Origin: Mortierella alpina
Taxonomy: Eukaryota > Mortierellomycota > Mortierellomycetes > Mortierellales > Mortierellaceae
NCBI GenBank assembly: GCA_029449245.1
Contig: JANATF010000019.1
Coordinates: forward strand, 372,001 to 436,000
Length of the DNA stretch: 64,000 nucleotides
Reading direction: 5' to 3'
Position numbers and translations under genes: made by a program. This document shows, in pieces, positions 34,201 to 42,414 of the stretch. The notes under the pieces were generated by a model. That model did no database searches. It had not been told where the DNA came from and worked only from the letters and a program-made list of their open reading frames with translations. The stretch's first letter is position 1. Each line of letters starts with the position of its first letter.

Positions 34201-35264
34201 AGGAGTATGTCCTGCCTCCTTCAGAGTCTTCTGGAGGAGGACACGCTTTCTCGTGGCAGTCAGAGCGTTGTTTGTTGCGAAACTGTTGACCCAGCAGTAG
34301 GAACTTATCTTTGCACTCGTCCCAAAAGTGGCCCGGTGAGGGGTATAATTCAGGGCGAGTGGTCCTAGTTTGCTGGCATTTTTCCAAGGTTTGGCGGATC
34401 TGAGCGCGGAAGCTCTGGTCAGAGAGGATCCGAATGTCAAGAGACGGAGCGGCCTTGGGTTTGCGGGGTCGTGTAGTCGAGTTAATCACCGCGGAGACCA
34501 GTCTGTGGTCCGAGTTGACAAACGGAGCCGAGGAGACCTGGTAGTAAGCTACCCTATCCCGGAGAGGGGAGGAAACAGTGATATAATCGATGCGCGACAT
34601 ACGAAGGCTGTTGTTTCGTCTGTACTCATGAGTGAAGTGGTTATCAGTCACCTTGCCATTCTCGTCCACAGGTGCCTCCGGAGCGATGTCCACGACGTCA
34701 AGGCGGGAAAATGCCTCGCTGAATAGGGTCCAGCGTGCGACAGTGCGGAGCCTGCCTGGTGGGTTTTGATCAAGGCGAGGGTTAGCGACCACGTTGAAGT
34801 CGCCCAGAATGAGCTTATGGTCGTAGTTGTTGAGGGCGGTGTATGGTAGTTGTTGGAGGAAGGTCTCGGGCGTGAAGGTTGTCTTGACTACAACCGTTGT
34901 TGGATGGTGCATACACGTTGGCAATGCAGAGCTTCTCGTCAAGCTTGTTGTCGCAAACCACCTCGACCGTTAGTAGCCTTCCTTCGAGGTATTGTTGGGG
35001 GTTGTGTAGAGAGAGACGGCTGTTGTTGCAGAGGGTGGCACAGTGTTTGGAGAAGACGATAGGTCCCTTCCATTCCCTTGCCCACTTTGCCTGTCGAGCC
35101 GCCTCGTTGTCGTTGGGTCCTGGGTTCATCACAGTCTCCTGTAGGGCGATAATGTCGTATTGTTTTTGGGTCCTTAGCCAAGAGAAGAAGGATCTCCTCA
35201 TAGCCTCACGCACGATCGATCGGACGTTCAATGTGCATACTCTCAAGTTGTTGTACTCAATCAT
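31260..35264 (-). pseudogene. ORF2 with three +1 frameshifts (copy B)
   Basis: Same endonuclease/reverse transcriptase as in copy A, but broken by one extra base near 34211, one at 34261 and one near 34875. The 5' third (endonuclease and linker) is therefore split over three frames, while the reverse transcriptase and C-terminal zinc motif remain one open frame of 952 aa from 34118 to 31260. All three changes are single-base insertions in a 660-bp stretch, so either sequencing error or one clustered mutation event is possible. If real, this copy can only move with ORF2 supplied by another. Confidence 0.75.
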
Positions 35265-35391
35265 TGGGGAACAAGGTAGAGAGGGGAAGAAGAAAGAAGG
35301 GGAGGGGGGGCGAGGCGCTCAAGAGAGATGTGAGTGTACAATGTCTGGGTATTATACACTGAGGGATGTCTCGGCCAGCCCCCCCTGGGAT

Positions 35392-37143
35392 TTACCCTGA
35401 AGGCGTGGCGTGGTCAGCGGCCACCACAACGGGGATGCCCATGCTATCCACCGTGGGCCCAGAAGCTCTGGTAGAGGCCTTGGCCGAGGACTTCTCCTTG
35501 GCCTTACTCTTCTTACCAACCAGGACGGAGGCCGGGTCAAATATGCCGTCGAGGCCCTTCCTGGCCATGATTTTGGACTCCCGAGAGGCCTTCTTGTCAG
35601 CGAGTTTGGCTCGCATGCCGTCCTGTTTGGTGGTCATATTGACGTCGTCCGTGGATCCTGGTTCCTCGCTAATGATGATCACTGGGATAGGGGTGTCTGG
35701 CACTGTGTGTGCAGGGTAGGGCTCTACAGGATGGTGGAGGGGTGTTTCTGGGGTGTCTGGGGCCGCAGTGGGCATGGCAACATCTTGCTCCGCTGTCTCA
35801 GAGGCATCATCTGAGGCCAGGGGCGTGGGCACCTGGTCTGCCACCGAGGGCGAGACCGAGGTCCCGGAGGTGGGCTCAGGAGCCGGCACCTCAGGCTGGG
35901 GCTCTACACAAGTTGAGGGGGCAGAGGCATGTGCTTCAGTCTCAACTGTGGGTGCAGTCTTCACGAGGGCAGGGGCAGAGACGGGGTCTGAGAGAGAAGG
36001 TAAAATGGCAGTGGCACTTTCCTTGGACTGATTGCGAGGGGCCGACTGCTTCCTGGATGGTCTGGGCGTGTCACTGTCTGATGCCGACGTTGTGACTCCA
36101 TCCAAGGAAGAGGTTGGCGCAAGCGCCCGGCGTCCCCTCTTCTTACCGCTTTGCTGACTGGGACCAACCACAGTCCAGGTGTCCCCAGAGGGCTTGTTCT
36201 TGGCAGCCACAGAGGCTGGTGCCGCCGTCGTTTTGGGGGTCTCACGAGGAGGTGCCTTAATGTCTGGGAAGGCTCGCGCCATGATGGGATGGTCAACCAA
36301 GGGGGCATGGAACAGCTGAAAGTCTGAGGGGCATGGGCACAGAGCTTTCGTGTGGCCCTCTAGGCCGCAGCGGAAGCAAAAGGGGGGTGAGTTCCAAATG
36401 AATAGAACATTGCTCCCTCTGACAGGGATGACTCTCGGGATCATGAGATCGCCAGGAGCCCCCTGAGGGATCTCAAGAACAAAGTCAAAGGAGGTCATAA
36501 GGGTCCTGGTGCCCTTGTAGTAGTGATTGTTAATGTGAACGATTTTGCCGTAGTCCCCAAAGATAGAGTCCAAAACCTCTTTTCTGCGATCCATGACGCC
36601 CAGATCCATCTGGTCTACACGGATGCGGATCCTTGAGCCGAGGGACCAGACCGCCGGGACGATCTCCAATGGTCCTCCTTTGCTCTGGATGACTGTATCG
36701 GAGGTGAGGGAGGTGTCGGTTTTGGGGAGCACAAAGTAACACACTCCAGGGATGTCTGAGTCGATGGCGGGGACATAGGCGAAGGCGGTGAGAATGGCAC
36801 TGACTACATCCGTCACCATGTGGCGATCCTTGTCGTAGGGTACTGCAAAAAGGCCATCCAGTTGGTGGCGAGAAAAGGCGACAGAGATGGGTCGGTCCTG
36901 CACGACCTCCTCTCGACGCTCTCTCCCAGCTCGGAGCTGGCCCCATGCTGCTCGCACCTTCTCCTTGGACAGGATGGGACGTGCAGCATCAGCAAACGAT
37001 TTGGGACTGTTTAAGGCGGGGGTAGGATCGGATTGTTGTTTGTCTTTTTGCGATGGTTGGTGAGATTCAGGGGAATCCACCTCATTTCGCGCTTTGGGCG
37101 CAGCAGAGGTGGGCAGGGGGGAGGTATTGACTGTCTCTTCCAT
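35392..37143 (-). CDS. ORF1, Gag-like protein (copy B)
   Basis: Intact 583-aa protein, nearly identical to that of copy A; one visible difference is Thr for Ile in ALAPTSSLDG. The CCHC knuckle at residues 256-269 is unchanged. Confidence 0.9.
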   Translation of the reverse strand: MEETVNTSPLPTSAAPKARNEVDSPESHQPSQKDKQQSDPTPALNSPKSFADAARPILSKEKVRAAWGQLRAGRERREEVVQDRPISVAFSRHQLDGLFAVPYDKDRHMVTDVVSAILTAFAYVPAIDSDIPGVCYFVLPKTDTSLTSDTVIQSKGGPLEIVPAVWSLGSRIRIRVDQMDLGVMDRRKEVLDSIFGDYGKIVHINNHYYKGTRTLMTSFDFVLEIPQGAPGDLMIPRVIPVRGSNVLFIWNSPPFCFRCGLEGHTKALCPCPSDFQLFHAPLVDHPIMARAFPDIKAPPRETPKTTAAPASVAAKNKPSGDTWTVVGPSQQSGKKRGRRALAPTSSLDGVTTSASDSDTPRPSRKQSAPRNQSKESATAILPSLSDPVSAPALVKTAPTVETEAHASAPSTCVEPQPEVPAPEPTSGTSVSPSVADQVPTPLASDDASETAEQDVAMPTAAPDTPETPLHHPVEPYPAHTVPDTPIPVIIISEEPGSTDDVNMTTKQDGMRAKLADKKASRESKIMARKGLDGIFDPASVLVGKKSKAKEKSSAKASTRASGPTVDSMGIPVVVAADHATPSG

Positions 37144-37289
37144 AATGGAAAAGGTGGGGGAGGGTAAGGGGAGTGCGCTGATGCCCGTCGCTCGCGTGGC
37201 CGATGTTTTGCTGTGGGGCTGTGTTTATGGTTTATTCAAAACAAGGGGGCCTCCGGGGTAGGGGTACGAAGGAGGTAAGAGGGAAAGGT

Positions 37290-37313
37290 GCCTTTCCATT
37301 GGGCCAGCAGACC
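37290..37313 (-). repeat. 24-bp tRNA-Arg target duplication at the 5' end of array 1
   Basis: First 24 nt of tRNA-Arg on the minus strand, between copy B and the original upstream flank of the tRNA locus. This marks where the natural tRNA gene began before the insertions. Confidence 0.95.
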
Positions 37314-37435
37314 ATTTTCTTGCTAGATGAAAGCCCCTGGAGCTTAGTGCTACATAAACTATTGACTAAAATATCGTCAATTACAGATATTTTGGTCAAT
37401 AAGAGAGGGTTGCTTGGAATTAGTGGTTTTTCAGA
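37314..37435. repeat. Upstream flank of tRNA-Arg locus 1, inverted homologue of 45450-45643
   Basis: Starts ATTTTCTTGCTAGATGAAAG next to the tRNA fragment and runs through CAATAAGAGAGGGTTG to a short match of a tRNA-like sequence (GGAATTAGTGG, TTTTCAGAG). The same sequence, with scattered substitutions, lies in inverted orientation next to the tRNA fragment of array 2. Compared with that copy, the middle of the tRNA-like part is deleted here. Confidence 0.85.
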
Positions 37436-37447
37436 GCCGTTCCCCCC

Positions 37448-38821
37448 ATGCTTCGCCACTGTCGCCCCGATGGGCTTGGTTCTATTACTACTTCATCCCC
37501 TCCAATTCATCTTCCTTCACTCCCACCATCATCGACTCTTTCTCCACCGACAGTTCCTTTGACTTTGTCAGCACCCACCTCTTCCTTTTCTACCCCGACC
37601 ACCTCCTCTGTTTCTTCTTTGGTTGCTTATTGCAATTCCGTGGCTCGATCAGCCCCTTCGTACTCTTGTCCTTCTTCCCTTCCTTCTCATCATGATTCCT
37701 CCTCTCTCACCCCTTCTTCGGCCCCTCCCCCCGACACACCCACCCTGCTTCCCACGATAACCACTCCTCTCCACACACCCATCCCCCCTACCGCAACACA
37801 CACCCAACCTGTACCACCATTGTCACCAACTCCCTATACGGACCCTGCCCTGGACCGCGAGCTAACGGAGCTGGAAGGCAGTGTCGCTCGAGATACCGCT
37901 CGCATCAACGACGTTTACCACCTCCACGCCCGCAACATCACCCGTGACGTGCAGATAGCGGTGGACAGATGCCACGCCCAGTATCGAGCGCACACGGTTC
38001 GCCTTGTCAAAGAAGGTCGGCGTCTGCAGAAGGATCTGTCGACATTGCACCAACTCAACGATACCCAGTACAGGGACTCGCTCGCACGCTTTAAACAACA
38101 AGCACAGGAATGGCTGTCTCCGTTTAACGCTCAGCGCGATGGCAGTCTTCGCAAGATCAGGGCTGGCCAAGAGCAGCAACAACGATTAATTACGGGTCGG
38201 CACCTGGAGCGAAAATGGCTCTTTTTGCTAGAGCAGACCCGCCGACAGGCTGTCGACATTAAGAAGAAGGCAGAGGCCGCCGAAGCCAAATGCAGGCAGC
38301 GAGCAGAGGAGATTCGACAGGCACGTCTAATCGCCAAACAGCTGGCGATGGAGGCTCGACAACAGGCGATGGTGGTTCGACTACAGGCGATGGTGGTTCG
38401 ACTACAGGCGATGGTGGCTCGACTACAGGCGATGGTGGCTCGACTACAGGCGATGGTGGCTCGACTACAGGCGATGGTGGCTCGATTACAAGCACGTCTG
38501 ATCGCCGAAGAGAGAGACATGCACACAGGACCAACCGTAGCCACGGCGAGTCCCGGCATCTCCGCGGCTGCAGCTGCTGTGCGGTACTCTACCCGCAATG
38601 AGTGTTGTTGTAAGTGTTCAGGAGGTGGACGTCTGCGTACTTCAGCAGGCGACGGCGGCTCGCAGACAGTTTGCACTGCAAGCAGAGGAGCAACAACTAC
38701 AAGCACGATTACAGAGACTCCAGATTGCAGAGGACCGGATGCGGGCGCAACAGCGGGCATTGGAGAAGCGACGACGAGCGCGCCGCCAACGTGCAGAAGT
38801 ACGCAGACGTCCACCTCCTGA
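37448..38821 (+). CDS. Coiled-coil ORF, possibly disrupted, unrecognised
   Basis: Open frame of 457 aa. Residues 1-135 are Ser/Thr/Pro-rich. From about 138 (ALDRELTELEGSVARDTARI) to ~350 it is an Arg/Gln/Glu-rich coiled coil that ends in seven near-identical heptads (QAMVVRL/QAMVARL). After about residue 355 (38512) the frame enters the first arm of a 128-bp inverted repeat and composition changes (CCCKCSGGGR). A coiled-coil continuation (RQFALQAEEQQLQARLQRLQ) is found in another frame at about 38650-38930, so the gene seems to have been broken by an inverted duplication. It could be ORF1 of an old retroelement, given the RNase H-like fragment downstream, or a host gene. Function unknown. Confidence 0.45.
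   Translation: MLRHCRPDGLGSITTSSPPIHLPSLPPSSTLSPPTVPLTLSAPTSSFSTPTTSSVSSLVAYCNSVARSAPSYSCPSSLPSHHDSSSLTPSSAPPPDTPTLLPTITTPLHTPIPPTATHTQPVPPLSPTPYTDPALDRELTELEGSVARDTARINDVYHLHARNITRDVQIAVDRCHAQYRAHTVRLVKEGRRLQKDLSTLHQLNDTQYRDSLARFKQQAQEWLSPFNAQRDGSLRKIRAGQEQQQRLITGRHLERKWLFLLEQTRRQAVDIKKKAEAAEAKCRQRAEEIRQARLIAKQLAMEARQQAMVVRLQAMVVRLQAMVARLQAMVARLQAMVARLQAMVARLQARLIAEERDMHTGPTVATASPGISAAAAAVRYSTRNECCCKCSGGGRLRTSAGDGGSQTVCTASRGATTTSTITETPDCRGPDAGATAGIGEATTSAPPTCRSTQTSTS
38342..38490 (+). repeat. 21-bp minisatellite coding for perfect heptads, seven units
   Basis: Units of the form CAGGCGATGGTGGNTCGACT plus A, seven in a row with one diverged first unit. Because 21 bp equals one coiled-coil heptad, copy-number change would lengthen or shorten the rod without frameshift. 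The other forward frame reads GDGGSTT repeats, a by-product. Confidence 0.9.
38516..38643 (+). repeat. Inverted repeat, left arm (128 bp)
   Basis: Perfect reverse complement of 38796-38923, with a 152-bp spacer between the arms. The arms lie inside the coiled-coil ORF. Confidence 0.92.
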
Positions 38822-38923
38822 ACACTTACAACAACACTCATTGCGGGTAGAGTACCGCACAGCAGCTGCAGCCGCGGAGATGCCGGGACTCGCCGTGGCT
38901 ACGGTTGGTCCTGTGTGCATGTC
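38796..38923 (-). repeat. Inverted repeat, right arm (128 bp)
   Basis: Perfect reverse complement of the left arm. In this arm the forward reading frame continues the coiled-coil protein from the spacer (RRRPPPEHLQQHSLRVEYR), so this is probably the original arm and the left one the inverted duplicate. Confidence 0.92.
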
Positions 38924-38959
38924 GCTCTCGGACGCACGCGCGCGCTGTGGAAAGGCTGC

Positions 38960-39391
38960 GGGGCACATGGGCTGACAACAACAAGCCCAAGGCACTTTCA
39001 TCAGACGGTTCGTTGATCAAGAGCGGCACTGCCGAGATTGCCATGGCGTTGGGCGTCGCGGATCTACACGATATACAGCAAGAGCCTTCTGGTTGAGACA
39101 GATCTACGCCAGATTCTCAAGCAACAATCCGTCATACGCCACCACCAGTCATGGACTACACAACGACGAGTCAAGAGTGGCGTCAAGGACATCTATGACA
39201 TCGAGTGGCGGTCTACACTGGCTCACATCCACAACCGCTGCTCCGTCCACTCGTTTTATAGCAGCGCCAAGGAGACCCATCAGCGCACACACCGTGTCAG
39301 AACACCGCATGGCATGCTACCCACGCTCAACAGCATGCATCCCAAACTGGTTGAAAATCAGGAGTCCAACTGCATGATCATAGTTGCATGA
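38960..39391 (+). pseudogene. Degraded fragment of a LINE-type element (RNase H-like region)
   Basis: One frame reads WADNNKPKALSSDGSLIK then SGTAEIAMALGVADLHD; the SDGS and following GxxxxA pattern resemble the first strand of an RNase H domain in LINE ORF2 proteins. A second frame (39038-39391) continues with QSVIRHHQSWTTQRRV and GMLPTLNSMHPKL, which resembles the region after RNase H in such proteins. Frameshifts separate the two parts. The family is different from the tRNA-targeted element, which shows no RNase H. Call made from memory of the pattern only. Confidence 0.4.
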
Positions 39392-39606
39392 TCATCAGTT
39401 TGCTGTAAGCACAAGGCCTGCAATCGGCGCAGACTTTTGCACGCTGCTTCCTCGAGATTGCACCGAGGGAAAAAAAAAGACACGGAATGAGTAGACTTGT
39501 ACCTTGTCAATATCTTACTTAGCTTTAACCATGTACTGTAGGAAAAATAAAAGACGACTCTAGTTTATTAGGATATCTACATGCTTTCTCAGCTGCTAGG
39601 ATGTTG

Positions 39607-42414
39607 TTATGCTGTGCCTGATCCATAGCACTTTTCGACAGACTCCTTGTCATTACCCCACCATTCGGGCATCTCAATGATTTTTGCACTTCCAAAGCAG
39701 ATAAATATGGCCAGGATAGCTAGCGACAACCCCGTATCAGCCGCAGCGCCCTATAAGAAATATACGTAGAGTCGAGCGAGAACATGCCGTAAGAATCACA
39801 TTCCATGTAATGCACCCACCTCCAGATGTGAAAAGACCCAAGAAATGAGGAAGCGAGTCGGCTTACGATAAGGTAGTTGTACTTGACCCAGGTACTATGC
39901 TTGTAGCGGAAAAAGTAGTACATGCAAAAGAACCCTCCAATGATGGACGACAGAGGTCCAGTCGATACATTTCCGTAAAAGTTCTCCATGCTTGAGAAAA
40001 AGATGGTGCTGTGCCAGAGGTGGAACTTTGCGCGAGGAAACCGCTTATGCAAGAGATACATCACCACAGGAGCACAGACTCCGAGTAGGAAACCCCATCG
40101 AAGTGGACCGTAAATCACGTCTTGGAAAAGACGGGTTGGGCCGACAAGGCCGTACTGGATACCTTGATTGAGGTAACTTTGAGGAGCCTGACCAGACCAT
40201 TGGCCAAGTGGATCGACTTCGGATCCGTCCAGGTACGGGCGTTTGGTGTCAATGACCCAGCGAATGACTGCGTAGTTGATGGGGACACCGATCAGGTTAC
40301 CCCAGAGCTGAGAGAAGAAGGTCGCACGAGGGCTGATCTTCATGTAGTGACCAATCTTTTGATCCTGCAAAATGCTCTGAGCACGGTACCAGCACTGACC
40401 GGCGACGACACGGTAGACGAGCGATCCAACAGGGTGGGTGCCTGGTGCCATGTATCCATAGCTATGCGCAGAAAAAAAAATAGGGTCGTTAGTCATATTT
40501 TGTAGAGGATATATGAAAGCAAGCGAACCATCTCATGGAGCCCAAGGACACTTACATCAATTCGTTCCATGTGCCTGTACTAACTTGGTACGCACTCACG
40601 GCGTAAATAAAGCCCATTGGAACGACGGTCAACCCTCCAAGAACAACACCTACAACGTAGGTCCACCAGGGCAGGTACAAGTCCTGTGTAAAGATCAAGA
40701 CGATCATGGTAGTGAAGCAGCAAACAAACAGGAGGATGTACCACCAGAGAGGCACTTCCTCATACTCGGACATCAGGACGTTGAGGCGATCCTTGAACGA
40801 GTGCTGCTTTTTCTGGCGCAGATGCTGGATGGTGGACCAGATCTTCTTGCGACCAAACAAGAAGATCTGTACAAAGGCAGACAGGAAGGTCGCATATCCA
40901 AAGAAGATACCCCAGAGATTATAAGTGGACATGTAGACGTTTCCAAGCTCGTGGAAGGCCACCTCGTCGAAATGACCCTCGGGCGTGGTGAGCTTCTGGA
41001 AGGGGTATCGGGTGCCGTTGGCCATGAAGAGACGGTTTGACATCAACGGGAAGCGCGTTCCATTCCAAACACCGGTGAAATGGGCGATGGGGACCAAAAT
41101 CCAAACAGAGCTCACAAAGGCAACAAAGCCAATGACCTGGGTCCACCAAGGCGAGACCATGATATTGGAAGTGATGTTGGACCAGTTCAAGGTAAAGTTC
41201 AGGAAGCCCATGCCTCCGAACCCACTGCTGATGAACTTGACCGTGTCATTGCGGGGCGCGAACCAGCAAAGAACCGCCAAGGAGGATGTGAAAGGGAACG
41301 CATACTCTGGCAGGAACGACCAGAAAAAAACACCAATGAGGACCATCCAGAAAACTCGGATTTGCTTCTTGGAGACGTCTAAAGATTGACCCTCGCCACG
41401 CAAGGTACGATACAAGGCCGTTTGCATCAGTGCAGACGGCCAGATCAGATCGGGATCGTACAGCAAAAAGCTACGTCCAATAGCGGCAAACGAGTATCCA
41501 GTCCAAATGGTTGCCTAGAAGGTCAAGGCATGCGAAGAATCGACGTGACATTTTTGGTCAGGAGGCAAGAGAATGGAATATAAGCGCGCCGCAACATGGC
41601 GTCAGCATGCAATTTGAACTTACCCACATCAAACAAATGGCAGCCAGGGGATGCATCTGTTCGTGATAGAAGATGTCCTTGACAGAAACGATGATTTCAC
41701 CCAGATTGGAGGTAGCTCCTGCACTCGCTCTATGCATGGATATATGAAAGGAGAGGTGTTAGGTCCGAGCATCTGAGTAACACTGCATACGAAGCACTTG
41801 TCTATCGAACATACGCAAGAGTGATTAGGACGTGCTCCTTGATAGAGAAAGGGGCAGGGTTGAGGTTGAACTTTATGAAGCCAAGGTTGACGTCGGTGGA
41901 AGGCAAGGTGCGGGCCATGAGGTTGCCAAGCCAGTATGAGACAATTTGCACAAAGAACATAGAGTACGAGGCCGACGTAGTTCTAAACCATGAGATCTGA
42001 CTGATGACGGCTCCGAGAGCTACGAACAGAGTGCTGAGGACAAAGTAGCTGAAGTTTTTTTTTTGAAAAGTAGAAGATCGTTAACCTCTGTAGCAACGAC
42101 TCGGCAGATGTATCCCTGCAGTCAGTGCATGTAAGTTGGATAGTGTTCAAGTTTTTCACTCACCGGAAAGTAACTGTGGGGAGGGTGGGGTCATCGTCCA
42201 TCGAGACTAGTTCGCGCACAATCTTGGGTACGAGGCGAATTGATTCCTCGAGCTCTTCCTCATCTAGAGAAACAGAATCAGCTTCAAGAGCACCCAGCTC
42301 GTCCTTGATATCGCCCTTCTCCTCAGACGCAAAGTGGGGAATGGGTGCAACAGGATCCTCCTCTGGGACCTTCCGACTGCGGACAGACTCAGCGACGTGC
42401 TTCTCGTCAGACAT
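39607..42414 (-). CDS. OPT-family oligopeptide transporter
   Basis: Proton-coupled uptake of small peptides (or peptide-like/metal-chelate substrates) at the plasma membrane. Exons on the minus strand are 42414-42164, 42048-41815, 41729-41624, 41514-40556, 40461-39867 and 39750-39607, in phase, 762 aa, a usual length for the family. A charged N-terminus (~80 aa) is followed by about a dozen or more hydrophobic segments. Family-typical stretches are LTFR-like VTFRYFVLSTLFVALGA at the first helix, FNLNPAPFSIKEHVLIT, NLGEIIVSVKDIFY, ATIWTGYSFAAIGRSFL, YGYMAPGTHP and the C-terminal MPEWWGN. The start at 42414 is the first ATG of the open frame. Substrate cannot be told from sequence. Confidence 0.93.

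Larger units (their letters stand above)
29491..37289 (-). mobile_element. Full-length tRNA-targeted non-LTR retrotransposon, copy B
   Basis: A 7799-bp unit with the same structure as copy A and joined to it head to tail through the 24-bp duplication. ORF1 and ORF3 are open; ORF2 carries three single-base insertions. Its 5' end meets the 24-bp tRNA fragment at 37290-37313 and then unique flank, so it is the first element of array 1. It shares several diagnostic bases with copy C rather than copy A. Confidence 0.95.

Noticed and set aside
38342-38490. CRISPR-like array
   Set aside because: Repeats are directly adjacent without spacers and code for heptads; the genome is fungal.
38131-38841. 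Antisense frames over the minisatellite (PPSPVVE and Ala/Cys/Arg-rich repeats)
   Set aside because: They arise from the 21-bp repeat and the inverted-repeat arms read backward; composition is non-natural.
42068-42117. Possible extra exon of the OPT gene reading DTSAESLLQR
   Set aside because: Joining 42164 directly to 42048 restores the continuous family motif TFRYFVLSTLFV; the extra exon would interrupt it.
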